A DNA stretch of 9,131 nt from Deltaproteobacteria bacterium (lineage in GTDB: Bacteria > Myxococcota > Polyangia > Polyangiales > B10-G4), in NCBI GenBank assembly GCA_019312705.1, contig JAFDCW010000107.1, forward strand, positions 1-9,131. The letters are read 5' to 3'. A program made the position numbers and the translations under genes. Under the pieces are notes generated by a model, which searched no databases, was not told where the DNA came from, and saw nothing but the letters and a program-made list of their open reading frames with translations. Positions 1 to 6,110 of the stretch are shown here, in pieces (the first letter of the stretch is position 1; the number at the start of each line of letters is the position of its first letter).

Positions 1-349
1 CACGCCTCTCGGCGGCGGCCGCGTCCCGCGCCTCTCGGGCTGCTTGTTGGGCGGCTTCGCGCTCGGCGCGTCGCTGGGCGGCTGCTGCTCGCTGGGCGTC
101 CGCCGAGTTTGCGGCCGGTGCGGCCGGTGCGGCGGGGGCAGCGGCGGCCGGCGCCGGGGCCGGCTGCTGGACCACGACCACGGGCGCCGGCTCCTGGACA
201 GCCACTTCGGTCCCCGCGGTGGGGCCGGGGTCCTGGACGACGACCGTCTGCTGTTGCGGCGGCGGGTCGGTTGGACCGGTCGTCGCGTGCATGGTGCATC
301 CCAGGAAGAACATCGCAGCGAGCGCTGCCGAGCTTCGGAGCCAGGTCAT
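1..349 (-). CDS. Pro/Ala-rich putative lipoprotein, N-terminal part (runs off the left edge)
   Basis: The gene reads leftward from ATG at 349-347 and stays open to the window edge, giving 116 visible residues. An AGGGGA Shine-Dalgarno lies 5 nt before the ATG, which fixes the start. Residues 1-18 form a short signal sequence ending in a hydrophobic stretch and FFLGC. Cys18 is the likely lipidated residue, although Phe at -3 makes the lipobox imperfect. Residues 28-80 are a Pro/Ala/Val/Gln-rich low-complexity linker (PPPQQQ, PAPVVVV, repeated PAA units). Residues 83-116 are almost entirely Ala, Arg, Gln and Glu and should form a long charged helix or coiled coil that continues outside the window. 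This layout fits an envelope lipoprotein with a flexible stalk and a helical body. The C-terminal domain is not visible, so no function can be given. It diverges from the helicase gene to the right. Confidence 0.72.
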   Translation of the reverse strand, partial: MTWLRSSAALAAMFFLGCTMHATTGPTDPPPQQQTVVVQDPGPTAGTEVAVQEPAPVVVVQQPAPAPAAAAPAAPAAPAANSADAQRAAAAQRRAEREAAQQAAREARDAAAAERR

Positions 350-555
350 TTGAGTCCCCTTCGTAGTGCGAATGACACTTCGCAGCCTGCACTTCAGAAC
401 GGATGCCCCTCCACCGTCAATGGCGTTGTCCGAATGAGGCTCTGCGAATCACGCTTTGAGGCCTGTTTGTCTGGAATCTTCTCGTATGTATGAAGAAGCA
501 GAACGCGTCGTGCTGCTCACAGGTCGTGTGCGAGTCGCGCTACCCTCCGCCCCCG
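350..555. other. Divergent intergenic region between lipoprotein and helicase
   Basis: This stretch of about 206 bp separates two genes transcribed away from each other, so it must hold both promoters. It is less GC-rich than the flanking coding sequence. Apart from the weak minus-strand promoter at 393-420, I see no strong -35/-10 pair for the helicase, no convincing hairpin and no RNA gene. An ATG at 490 is in frame with the helicase, but I do not favour it as the start. Confidence 0.5.
393..420 (-). promoter_or_regulatory. Weak candidate sigma-70-type promoter for the 1-349 lipoprotein
   Basis: Reading on the minus strand, TTGACG (420-415) is a near-consensus -35 box. It is followed after 16 bp by TCTGAA (398-393), a poor -10 box with three of six matches to TATAAT. 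This would place transcription start near 386, with a leader of roughly 37 nt before the lipoprotein ATG. Only the -35 half is convincing. Confidence 0.22.
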
Positions 556-3087
556 ATGAGTTTTCCACTGCTCGACCGGCTTCCGCCGAAAGACGACGTC
601 ACCGCCGATGCGCTGCTCGATGGCTTCATCGACTACGCATCCGAGATTGGTCTCGAACTCTATGCTGCTCAGGAAGAGGCCATCCTCGAGATCTTCTCCG
701 GCAACCACGTCATCCTCGCGACTCCCACCGGCAGCGGAAAGTCCCTCGTCGCTCTCGCGGCGCACTACCGTTCCCTCGCCCGCGGCGAGGTCTCCTTCTA
801 CACGGCGCCGATCAAGGCCCTGGTCAGCGAAAAGTTCTTCGACCTGTGCCGGGTCTTCGGACCGGACCACGTCGGCATGATGACCGGGGACGCGAGCGTC
901 AATACCGATGCGCCAATCATCTGCTGCACCGCCGAGATCCTCTCCCACCTCGCCCTGCGCCAGGGGGAACGGACCGATGTCGCCCACGTGGTGATGGACG
1001 AGTTTCACTATTACGCCGACCGCGACCGCGGCGTTGCGTGGCAAGTGCCGCTGCTCGCGTTGCCTCAGTGCACCTTCTTGCTGATGAGCGCGACCCTCGG
1101 CGATACGAGCTTCTTCGAAGAGACGCTCACCGCCCGGGGCGGTCGGCCCACGGCCCTGGTGAAGAGCGCTGAACGTCCCGTGCCTCTCGACTACGAGTAT
1201 CGGACGTCGCCGCTCCACGAGACCATCGAGGAGCTGCTGGAGAGTGGCCGCGTGCCGGTCTATATCGTGCACTTCACCCAGCGGGGCGCGGCCGAGCAGG
1301 CGCAGAACTTGATGAGCGTCGACTTCCTCTCGAAGGAAGAAAAGCGGGCCATCAAGGACGAACTCGCGGGTTTTCGTTTCGACAGTCCCCAGGGCAAAGA
1401 GCTCAAGCGCTTCGTGCACCACGGGGTGGGCCTGCATCACGCGGGGCTCTTGCCGAAGTATCGCCGCATGGTCGAGAAGCTCGCCCAGAAGGGTTACCTG
1501 AAGCTCATCTGCGGTACCGATACCCTCGGCGTCGGGGTCAATGTACCCATCCGCACGGTCCTCCTGACCCAGCTCTACAAATACGATGGCGTGAGCACCC
1601 GGGTACTCAAGGTGCGCGAGTTCCAGCAGGTCGCCGGCCGGGCCGGGCGCCGTGGTTACGACACCGCGGGCAGTGTCGTGGCCCAGGCGCCGGAGCACGC
1701 GGTCGAAAACCTCTCCCTCGAGCGCAAAGCCTCGGGCGACCCGAAGAAACTGCGCAAGCTGAAGCGTCGTAAACCCCCTGAGCGCGGCTACGCGGCCTAT
1801 GACGAGGGCACCTTTCAGCGCCTCATCGAAGGCCAGCCCGAACGCCTCATCTCGAGCTTCGAGGTGAGTCACGCGATGCTGCTGCACATGCTCGAGCGTC
1901 GCGGCAACGGGTGCCTCGCGCTCAAGGGCCTCATCCGGGGCAGCCACGAGTCCAAGAAGCAGAAACGCGCCCATGGGCGGAGGGCCATCGCGATGTTTCG
2001 CTCGCTCCTGGAGGCGGAGGTGATTGAGATCCTCGACGATCCCGACGACCACGGCCGGTATGTGCAGATTCATGGCGATTTGCAGAAGGACTTCTCCCTC
2101 AACCACGCTCTCTCGCTCTACGTCGTGGAGGCCCTCGAGGTCCTCGACCCGGCCGACCCGGACTACGCCGTCGACGTGCTGACCTTCGTCGAAGCCACCC
2201 TCGAGACACCACGGGTCGTCGTGATGAAGCAGGTCGACAAGCTCAAGACGACGGCGGTCAACAAGATGAAGGCCGACCGCGTCGAGTACGACGACCGCAT
2301 GGCCGCCCTCGAGAAGATCGAGGCGCCCCAGCCGAAGCGGGAAGTGCTCTGGGAGACCTTCGACGCCTATCGCAAACACCACCCCTGGGTGGGTGACAAC
2401 GTGCTGCCGAAGAGCATCGCCCGCGACATGTACGAGATGGCGGCTTCGTTCAGCGTCTACGTGAAGGAATATGGCCTCGCGCGCTCCGAGGGGGTTCTTC
2501 TCCGCTATCTCACCGATGCCTACAAGGCGCTGGTGCAGACCGTGCCTGACAGCGCCAAGAACGACGACGTCCGGGACCTCGAAGACTGGCTCGGCGCGGT
2601 CGTACGCCAGGTCGACTCGAGCCTCATCGACGAGTGGGAGAAGATGCGCAACCCGGAGGCCGCCGCGGCGGCGGAGGCCACTGGTGAGGTCGACGACAAG
2701 AGCGACGACATCACGACCGACGCTCGGGCCTTCGACCTACTCATCCGCAACGAAGCCTTCCGTTTTGTTCGAAGCCTCGCCCTCGGCCAGTTCGACCGCG
2801 CGGCCGCTGCCCTGGACCAGCCCCCCGCCGATCGGTGGACGACGGAGCGCCTCGAAGAGGCCCTCGTGCCCTATTTCGAGGAACACGAGGCGATTCGCCT
2901 CGACCAAGAAGCGCGCTCCAAGAAGAACGTGCTCGTCACGGCGTCACCGGAAGGTTGGTCCGTCGACCAGGTCCTCCTCGACCCGGAGGACAACCGCGAC
3001 TATCGAGCCCGTTTCTTCGTGGACCGTGAGCGTTCCCGGGACGAGCAACGGCCGGTACTACGCCTCGACGGCCTCGGCGCGATCTGA
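556..3087 (+). CDS. Ski2/Mtr4-like superfamily 2 helicase with C-terminal DUF3516-type region
   Basis: This 843-residue protein should be a cytoplasmic ATP-dependent RNA helicase, by analogy with Ski2/Mtr4 enzymes. Visible SF2 motifs are motif I TPTGSGKS (residues 56-63), Ia TAPIKALVSEKF (83-94), a TGD segment (110-112), motif II DEFH (148-151), motif III SAT (178-180), motif V within GTDTLGVGVNVP (320-331) and motif VI QVAGRAGRRG (358-367). From about residue 390 to the end the sequence matches my recollection of the DUF3516 region found behind this helicase core in actinobacteria and myxobacteria; its role is not well established. An Ala/Glu/Asp-rich linker lies near residues 696-725. An in-frame ATG at 490 would add 22 residues, but they are Cys- and Pro-rich and not helicase-like. 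The ATG at 556 begins MSFPLLDRLP, which resembles family N-termini as I recall them. Neither start has a clear Shine-Dalgarno. The gene converges on the cytochrome gene with a 2-bp gap. Confidence 0.93.
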   Translation: MSFPLLDRLPPKDDVTADALLDGFIDYASEIGLELYAAQEEAILEIFSGNHVILATPTGSGKSLVALAAHYRSLARGEVSFYTAPIKALVSEKFFDLCRVFGPDHVGMMTGDASVNTDAPIICCTAEILSHLALRQGERTDVAHVVMDEFHYYADRDRGVAWQVPLLALPQCTFLLMSATLGDTSFFEETLTARGGRPTALVKSAERPVPLDYEYRTSPLHETIEELLESGRVPVYIVHFTQRGAAEQAQNLMSVDFLSKEEKRAIKDELAGFRFDSPQGKELKRFVHHGVGLHHAGLLPKYRRMVEKLAQKGYLKLICGTDTLGVGVNVPIRTVLLTQLYKYDGVSTRVLKVREFQQVAGRAGRRGYDTAGSVVAQAPEHAVENLSLERKASGDPKKLRKLKRRKPPERGYAAYDEGTFQRLIEGQPERLISSFEVSHAMLLHMLERRGNGCLALKGLIRGSHESKKQKRAHGRRAIAMFRSLLEAEVIEILDDPDDHGRYVQIHGDLQKDFSLNHALSLYVVEALEVLDPADPDYAVDVLTFVEATLETPRVVVMKQVDKLKTTAVNKMKADRVEYDDRMAALEKIEAPQPKREVLWETFDAYRKHHPWVGDNVLPKSIARDMYEMAASFSVYVKEYGLARSEGVLLRYLTDAYKALVQTVPDSAKNDDVRDLEDWLGAVVRQVDSSLIDEWEKMRNPEAAAAAEATGEVDDKSDDITTDARAFDLLIRNEAFRFVRSLALGQFDRAAAALDQPPADRWTTERLEEALVPYFEEHEAIRLDQEARSKKNVLVTASPEGWSVDQVLLDPEDNRDYRARFFVDRERSRDEQRPVLRLDGLGAI

Positions 3088-3089
3088 GG

Positions 3090-4337
3090 CTATCTTCCGA
3101 GGAAATCGACGATGGCTTGCCGGGTCGCCCTCGGCAGGTCGGTTCCGTAGCGATGGCCCCGGTGCTCTGAGCCGTCGAGGCCGAGGAGGGCCTCGATGGT
3201 GAGGGCGCTGCCGTCGTGCAGGATTCGCCGACGTTCGGTCACTCCGAGCAGGCTCGGTGCCCGATAGGCGCCGGTGCCCCGGCTGCTGCCGACGGTCGCG
3301 GCGGGGTCCGTGCCGACGACGTCGACGTCGACGGGAGGGCCCGCCATGGCATCGCCCTGGTGGCAGCCCGCGCACGCGGAACGAAACGCCGTTCCGCCCT
3401 CGCCATCCCAGGCGGGCGGCGGCAACGCGTCGGCGAGGGACTCGAGGTAGAGCGCCATCGAGGCCACCACCCGGCGGTCCGGCCGGAAGCGGAAGTTCAA
3501 GCGACTCGTGATCAGGGTCTCGATTCGAACCATCCGAGCGACGCGGCCGTTGGTCAGGTTGCCCGTGTGGTGCAGTCGTTCTTGGTATCGAAGGGGGCGC
3601 AGATCCGGGGGCCGGACGGGGTTCCATAGCCTGTCCGGGGATACGTCCATGGTGCCGGTTGGGAAGGGGGCGGCTCCGAGCAATTCTGCGAGCTCGAACT
3701 CGGGGTTGGAGAGGCCCGGCGCGTAGGCGCCGTCGTCGTCCGCCGACGAGTGGCAGGCCGCGCAGCTCAGCGCCACGACCCACGACCCGTCGTCGGCCCG
3801 CACCTCGACCGCACCCCGGACTTCGCCCTCGTCGGTCACGGTGAGGCCGTAGGAGCGCGCGACGTCGGCGCCGCGGCGCAGGCGACCGAAGCGGGGGTCG
3901 ACTTCGAGAGGGCAGAGTTCGAAAGCCTGTTTGCCCGCCGCGACGTAGTCGTCGAGATTCTCTGGGCCGCGTCCGGTCCCGAAGATCGGTTCTGGGGCGA
4001 AGGGCGTTGGCACCGGGTCGTCCGCCGTCGGCCCTACGCGCAGCCGGCGCACCGGTCGATCGACCCGCAGTGGCAGGAGGTCCCAATCAGCCGCCGGGTC
4101 GTCGACCCCCATGCCGGTCAGCGAATAGTGATCCAGCCGTAGGCGGGCGTAGGCGGTGTCGGCGACCGCCGCGCTCTCTTCGAGGGCCGCACGCCTCAGG
4201 CTCGCGTCGTCCATGTAGGCGCGGGCCGCCTCGACAGGGTCCGCTGGCTCTACCGGCGGCCCCCCGTCGACGTCGGCAGCACAGGCGACGCCCCAGAGCG
4301 CCACCCCGCAAGTCGCGATGATGCTCAGCCCGCGCAT
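3090..4337 (-). CDS. Exported di-haem c-type cytochrome, cytochrome c peroxidase/MauG-like
   Basis: The 415-residue protein has an N-terminal export signal (residues 1-20). Cys19 might be lipidated, but Gly at -3 is a poor lipobox and signal peptidase I cleavage is as likely. Two covalent haem sites are visible: CAACH (192-196) and CAGCH (322-326), 130 residues apart, close to the spacing in bacterial di-haem peroxidases. The end, with YRAPSLLGV (358-366), LHDGS (373-377) and HRYGTDL (395-401), is typical of the C-terminal haem domain of the cytochrome c peroxidase/MauG superfamily. The roughly 190 residues before the first haem are longer than in classical peroxidases and I do not recognise them. 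It should act in the periplasm or at the outer membrane as an electron carrier, peroxidase or oxidase; the substrate is unknown. Its ATG lies inside the last codons of the upstream Cys-rich lipoprotein (13-bp overlap) with no strong Shine-Dalgarno, so translational coupling is likely. Confidence 0.88.
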   Translation of the reverse strand: MRGLSIIATCGVALWGVACAADVDGGPPVEPADPVEAARAYMDDASLRRAALEESAAVADTAYARLRLDHYSLTGMGVDDPAADWDLLPLRVDRPVRRLRVGPTADDPVPTPFAPEPIFGTGRGPENLDDYVAAGKQAFELCPLEVDPRFGRLRRGADVARSYGLTVTDEGEVRGAVEVRADDGSWVVALSCAACHSSADDDGAYAPGLSNPEFELAELLGAAPFPTGTMDVSPDRLWNPVRPPDLRPLRYQERLHHTGNLTNGRVARMVRIETLITSRLNFRFRPDRRVVASMALYLESLADALPPPAWDGEGGTAFRSACAGCHQGDAMAGPPVDVDVVGTDPAATVGSSRGTGAYRAPSLLGVTERRRILHDGSALTIEALLGLDGSEHRGHRYGTDLPRATRQAIVDFLGR

Positions 4338-5047
4338 TCACTCGTGCTGCACGCCCAGGTGCCGCCCACGGTGTCGTATGCGCAGTAGCCTCCTCCGCCT
4401 GCTTCGCAATCCGCGTCCGAGAAACAAGCGTCCGCCGCTGTGTGGCAGAAGTACCCGACCGCCGGGGTGTAGTGGCCGCAGCTGCCCAGGGTCGGCGAGC
4501 ACTCGTAGTCCCCACAATCGGCATTCGTATGACAACCCGCCTCGATGCAGGCGTTGCCGCCGCCGCGGCTTCCGTCGCACGCGCAGAGCTCGCTCGCGGC
4601 GCAGTCGCTGTCGGAGAAGCACTCGTCGTAGCTGCACGCGCCGCCGATTCGCGACCCCACGCACCGACCGTTGTCTCCCGCCGTGCAGTCCGCGTCGACG
4701 TCGCAATCCGGGCCGCCGAGACCGCCGCCCCCGGGGGGTCGACAGTCGCTGCAGGCGTAGGCCACGGGGCGGTCGTTTTCGGGGGGTAGATCGATGCAGG
4801 CTCCGGCGTCGGGGCGGGCCGAGTCGACGGTGCCGGAGTCGAGCACGCCGGAGTCGAGCGCGCCGGAGTCGAGCGCGCCGGAGTCGACGCCGCCGCCGTC
4901 GGGGGTTCCCGAGTCGACGTCGCCACTGTCGGCGACGCCGGAGTCGGTTCCTGAATCGGGATCGTGGGACGAGCTACACGCGGCCACCGGCCCGAGAGCC
5001 AAGAGCAGGAGAAGAGAAGGGATCAAGCATTTCACGGTGTCGGTCAT
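4325..5047 (-). CDS. Cys-rich lipoprotein with DSG-repeat tether
   Basis: The 240-residue protein starts at ATG 5047-5045 behind a GGAGG Shine-Dalgarno at 5056-5052. A long hydrophobic signal ends in the lipobox VAAC, so Cys24 should be lipid-anchored. Residues 29-82 are a tether rich in Asp, Ser and Gly built on a DSGxx repeat. Residues 84-240 hold 22 cysteines, an even number that fits extensive disulphide bonding. Short units of the form CxSDxDC or CxTNADC recur (about 143-149, 172-178, 208-214). Such modules are common in myxobacterial surface lipoproteins and are often misnamed after eukaryotic EGF-like or matrix proteins. I do not recognise a specific function. No haem-binding CxxCH is present. 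It is the first gene of a two-gene operon with the di-haem cytochrome, which suggests a shared role at the cell surface or in the periplasm. Confidence 0.88.
   Translation of the reverse strand: MTDTVKCLIPSLLLLLALGPVAACSSSHDPDSGTDSGVADSGDVDSGTPDGGGVDSGALDSGALDSGVLDSGTVDSARPDAGACIDLPPENDRPVAYACSDCRPPGGGGLGGPDCDVDADCTAGDNGRCVGSRIGGACSYDECFSDSDCAASELCACDGSRGGGNACIEAGCHTNADCGDYECSPTLGSCGHYTPAVGYFCHTAADACFSDADCEAGGGGYCAYDTVGGTWACSTSECAG
4821..4955. repeat. 15-bp tandem repeat encoding the DSGxx tether
   Basis: Nine consecutive 15-bp units with plus-strand consensus GAGTCGAGCGCGCCG lie inside the Cys-rich lipoprotein gene. Units at 4851-4865 and 4866-4880 are identical, and 4836-4850 differs at one base. 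Outer units are more diverged. Because 15 is a multiple of three, copy-number change would lengthen or shorten the protein by five residues without a frameshift. Confidence 0.85.
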
Positions 5048-5069
5048 CGGGCCTCCGCCACCATCGTGC

Positions 5070-5084
5070 GCAAACACCGTGCCG
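5070..5084 (-). promoter_or_regulatory. Candidate sigma-54 (-24/-12) promoter for the lipoprotein-cytochrome operon
   Basis: On the minus strand the sequence CGGCACGGTGTTTGC runs from 5084 to 5070. It matches the sigma-54 consensus TGGCACG-N4-TTGC at every fixed position except the first T. The invariant GG and GC are separated by exactly 10 bp. Transcription would start near 5058, leaving a leader of about 11 nt that contains the GGAGG ribosome site at 5056-5052. A single such match can arise by chance in GC-rich DNA, but its position just before a well-defined start supports it. Confidence 0.42.
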
Positions 5085-5147
5085 ATGCACAAGCCCAACG
5101 ATTCCGCCGGCCCCAAGCCCCGGCATTGTGCCGTAGTGGGCCAGGCA

Positions 5148-5163
5148 GGGGCCTCGAGTCCCC
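5148..5163. promoter_or_regulatory. Imperfect palindrome, possible activator site
   Basis: GGGGCCTCGAGTCCCC is a 16-bp palindrome apart from one mismatched pair. Its centre lies about 97 bp upstream of the transcription start predicted from the sigma-54-like element, a normal distance for an enhancer-binding protein. A second, smaller dyad, CGGCA-TTG-TGCCG, lies at 5121-5133. Both are GC-rich and could be chance. Confidence 0.2.
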
Positions 5164-5176
5164 CGGCCCGTTTCGG

Positions 5177-5261
5177 CTAGAGCACATCTCAGAAATGCGA
5201 CCGAGCATCGCGCCGCGCCCCGCAAGCGAGGCGACAGGAGCATTCTTGAGATGTGCTCTAG
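5177..5261. mobile_element. Small CTAG-ended inverted-repeat element (MITE-like)
   Basis: Two 22-bp arms, 5177-5198 and 5240-5261, are inverted copies of each other with only two adjacent mismatches. Both outer ends are CTAG. The interior (5199-5239) is GC-rich and non-coding. If TA is the duplicated target, the element is 79 bp (5180-5258) with terminal repeats beginning GAGCACATCTC. A TA duplication within CTAG is typical of IS630/Tc1-mariner insertion, so this could be a non-autonomous derivative. The right arm contains the TAG stop codon of the minus-strand gene at 5258-5983. No U-rich tract follows the dyad, which argues against a simple intrinsic terminator. A structured repeat or regulatory hairpin remains possible. 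Confidence 0.55.
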
Positions 5262-5983
5262 TCTCCCTGGCGGGAGCGCACGAGGTCGACAAAGGGCGCC
5301 ATGCCCTCCGCGATGGAGAAGGGGACCGTCGCGAGGCCCCCCGCTTCGATGGCACCGATGATGTCGCGGCCCCACGCCAGCCGCGACCCCCAGACCGCGA
5401 TCAACGTGCCCGGCTCGATGCGGTTCAAGAGGAAGGCCAGCCGCGTAGGCTCGACGTCCAGCGGCTGCATCGCGTCGATGAGGATGATGTCGATTTCTCT
5501 TTCGAGTTCGGACCGGAGGCCCAGCTCCGAGGCCACCGGGTCCGTGCGCACGAGACTTCCGCCGAGGGCGACCTCGATGGTGGGGGCGAAGCCCACGTCG
5601 AGGGACGCGACCAGGACGTGCACGGGTCGGGCGATTGCACGAATAGCGACGGTCGTATCGGCGCTGACCGGCGCGGACATCGGCGGGGGAGGGCGCGTCG
5701 AAGGCCCGAGCCGTGGGCGAGACTGATCGTCGAGGTGATCGACCACGGCGAGGGCCGTTTCGATCTCGAGCAGGCTAGTGATGACCTGTTGTGGCATTCG
5801 GTGGCGGAGCAGCACGTCGCGGAGGGGGCCGCGCACGAAGCGGGCCAGCTCCTCCCGAGACTGGGGGATCCGCGGCCCCCACTGGGTGAGGGCATCGAAT
5901 AGGATTGCCCGGGCCATCACCGGCGAGAAGTCGTCGGTGAGCTGCTTCCGTACTCGGCGAATGTTGGCGACTGCGGTCCCCAT
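5258..5983 (-). CDS. Unrecognised protein with helical N-terminus and degenerate receiver-like C-terminus
   Basis: The 241-residue soluble protein has no signal peptide or membrane segment. Residues 1-87 appear helical (for example RGPLRDVLLRH and LLEIETALAVVDHLDD). Residues 88-112 are a Pro/Ser linker. From about 120 to the end the pattern resembles a response-regulator receiver domain: a strand VHVLVASLD, then IDIILIDAMQP with Asp170 in the place of the phospho-acceptor in a DxxxP context, LIAVWGS with Ser200 in the place of the conserved Thr/Ser, and TVPFS where receivers have KPF. The conserved Lys is therefore Val220, and only one Asp (129) stands where an acidic pair is expected. I infer a pseudo-receiver used for protein contacts, not classic phosphorelay. 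The start is the only ATG before the helical region; GAGG lies only 2 nt from it, so the ribosome site is weak. A TTG at 6073 would add 30 residues. The gene diverges from nadE. Confidence 0.72.
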   Translation of the reverse strand: MGTAVANIRRVRKQLTDDFSPVMARAILFDALTQWGPRIPQSREELARFVRGPLRDVLLRHRMPQQVITSLLEIETALAVVDHLDDQSRPRLGPSTRPPPPMSAPVSADTTVAIRAIARPVHVLVASLDVGFAPTIEVALGGSLVRTDPVASELGLRSELEREIDIILIDAMQPLDVEPTRLAFLLNRIEPGTLIAVWGSRLAWGRDIIGAIEAGGLATVPFSIAEGMAPFVDLVRSRQGD

Positions 5984-6110
5984 GGCCTCGTGATGGTGAT
6001 CCCCTTGCTTCGCCGCGTAAAGCCCCTTGCTCGCGGAAGCCGCCTCCCGGCAGGTTCTCCAGGGAAGTCGCAATCATCACCCTTCCTGGGCCATACTCAG
6101 CGCCGAGCGC
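5984..6110. other. Divergent intergenic region between the pseudo-receiver gene and nadE
   Basis: This 127-bp region must carry promoters for two diverging genes. I found no convincing -35/-10 pair or GG-N10-GC element on either strand. CATACT at 6092-6097 could be a -10 box for nadE but has no good -35 partner and would leave an unusually short leader. Confidence 0.4.

Larger units (their letters stand above)
5048..5257. other. Intergenic region upstream of the Cys-rich lipoprotein
   Basis: This gap of about 210 bp lies between two minus-strand genes. It holds the sigma-54-like element next to the lipoprotein start, two small dyads, and nearly all of the CTAG-ended inverted-repeat element beside the upstream gene's stop codon. 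I see no convincing small gene in it. Confidence 0.6.

Noticed and set aside
44..493. A plus-strand open frame of 149 codons over the left-edge lipoprotein.
   Set aside because: It begins with TTG without a ribosome site and is rich in Gly and Arg, as expected of the complement of Pro/Ala-rich coding DNA. The minus-strand frame has a Shine-Dalgarno and a signal sequence.
490..555. Upstream ATG at 490 as the start of the helicase.
   Set aside because: The 22 added residues are Cys- and Pro-rich, unlike the family, and have no ribosome site. The ATG at 556 begins a family-like N-terminus.
517..2382. A 621-codon open frame on the minus strand across the helicase gene.
   Set aside because: It lies wholly opposite a gene with all SF2 helicase motifs. 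Its composition (many Glu, His, Val and Leu residues without motifs) is what the complement of GC-rich codons gives. No family features are visible.
4087..4926. A minus-strand frame rich in Thr, Pro, Ser and Ala overlapping the Cys-rich lipoprotein.
   Set aside because: It is the shifted frame of the DSG repeat and lacks a start site, whereas the accepted frame has a lipobox and regularly spaced cysteines.
5048..5116. A 23-residue N-terminal extension of the Cys-rich lipoprotein from a TTG at 5116.
   Set aside because: It would bury the signal peptide, while the ATG at 5047 has a strong GGAGG site and starts a standard lipoprotein signal.
5177..5261. The inverted repeat as an intrinsic transcription terminator.
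   Set aside because: The loop is 41 nt and no U-rich tract follows on the minus strand, so the standard terminator form is not met.
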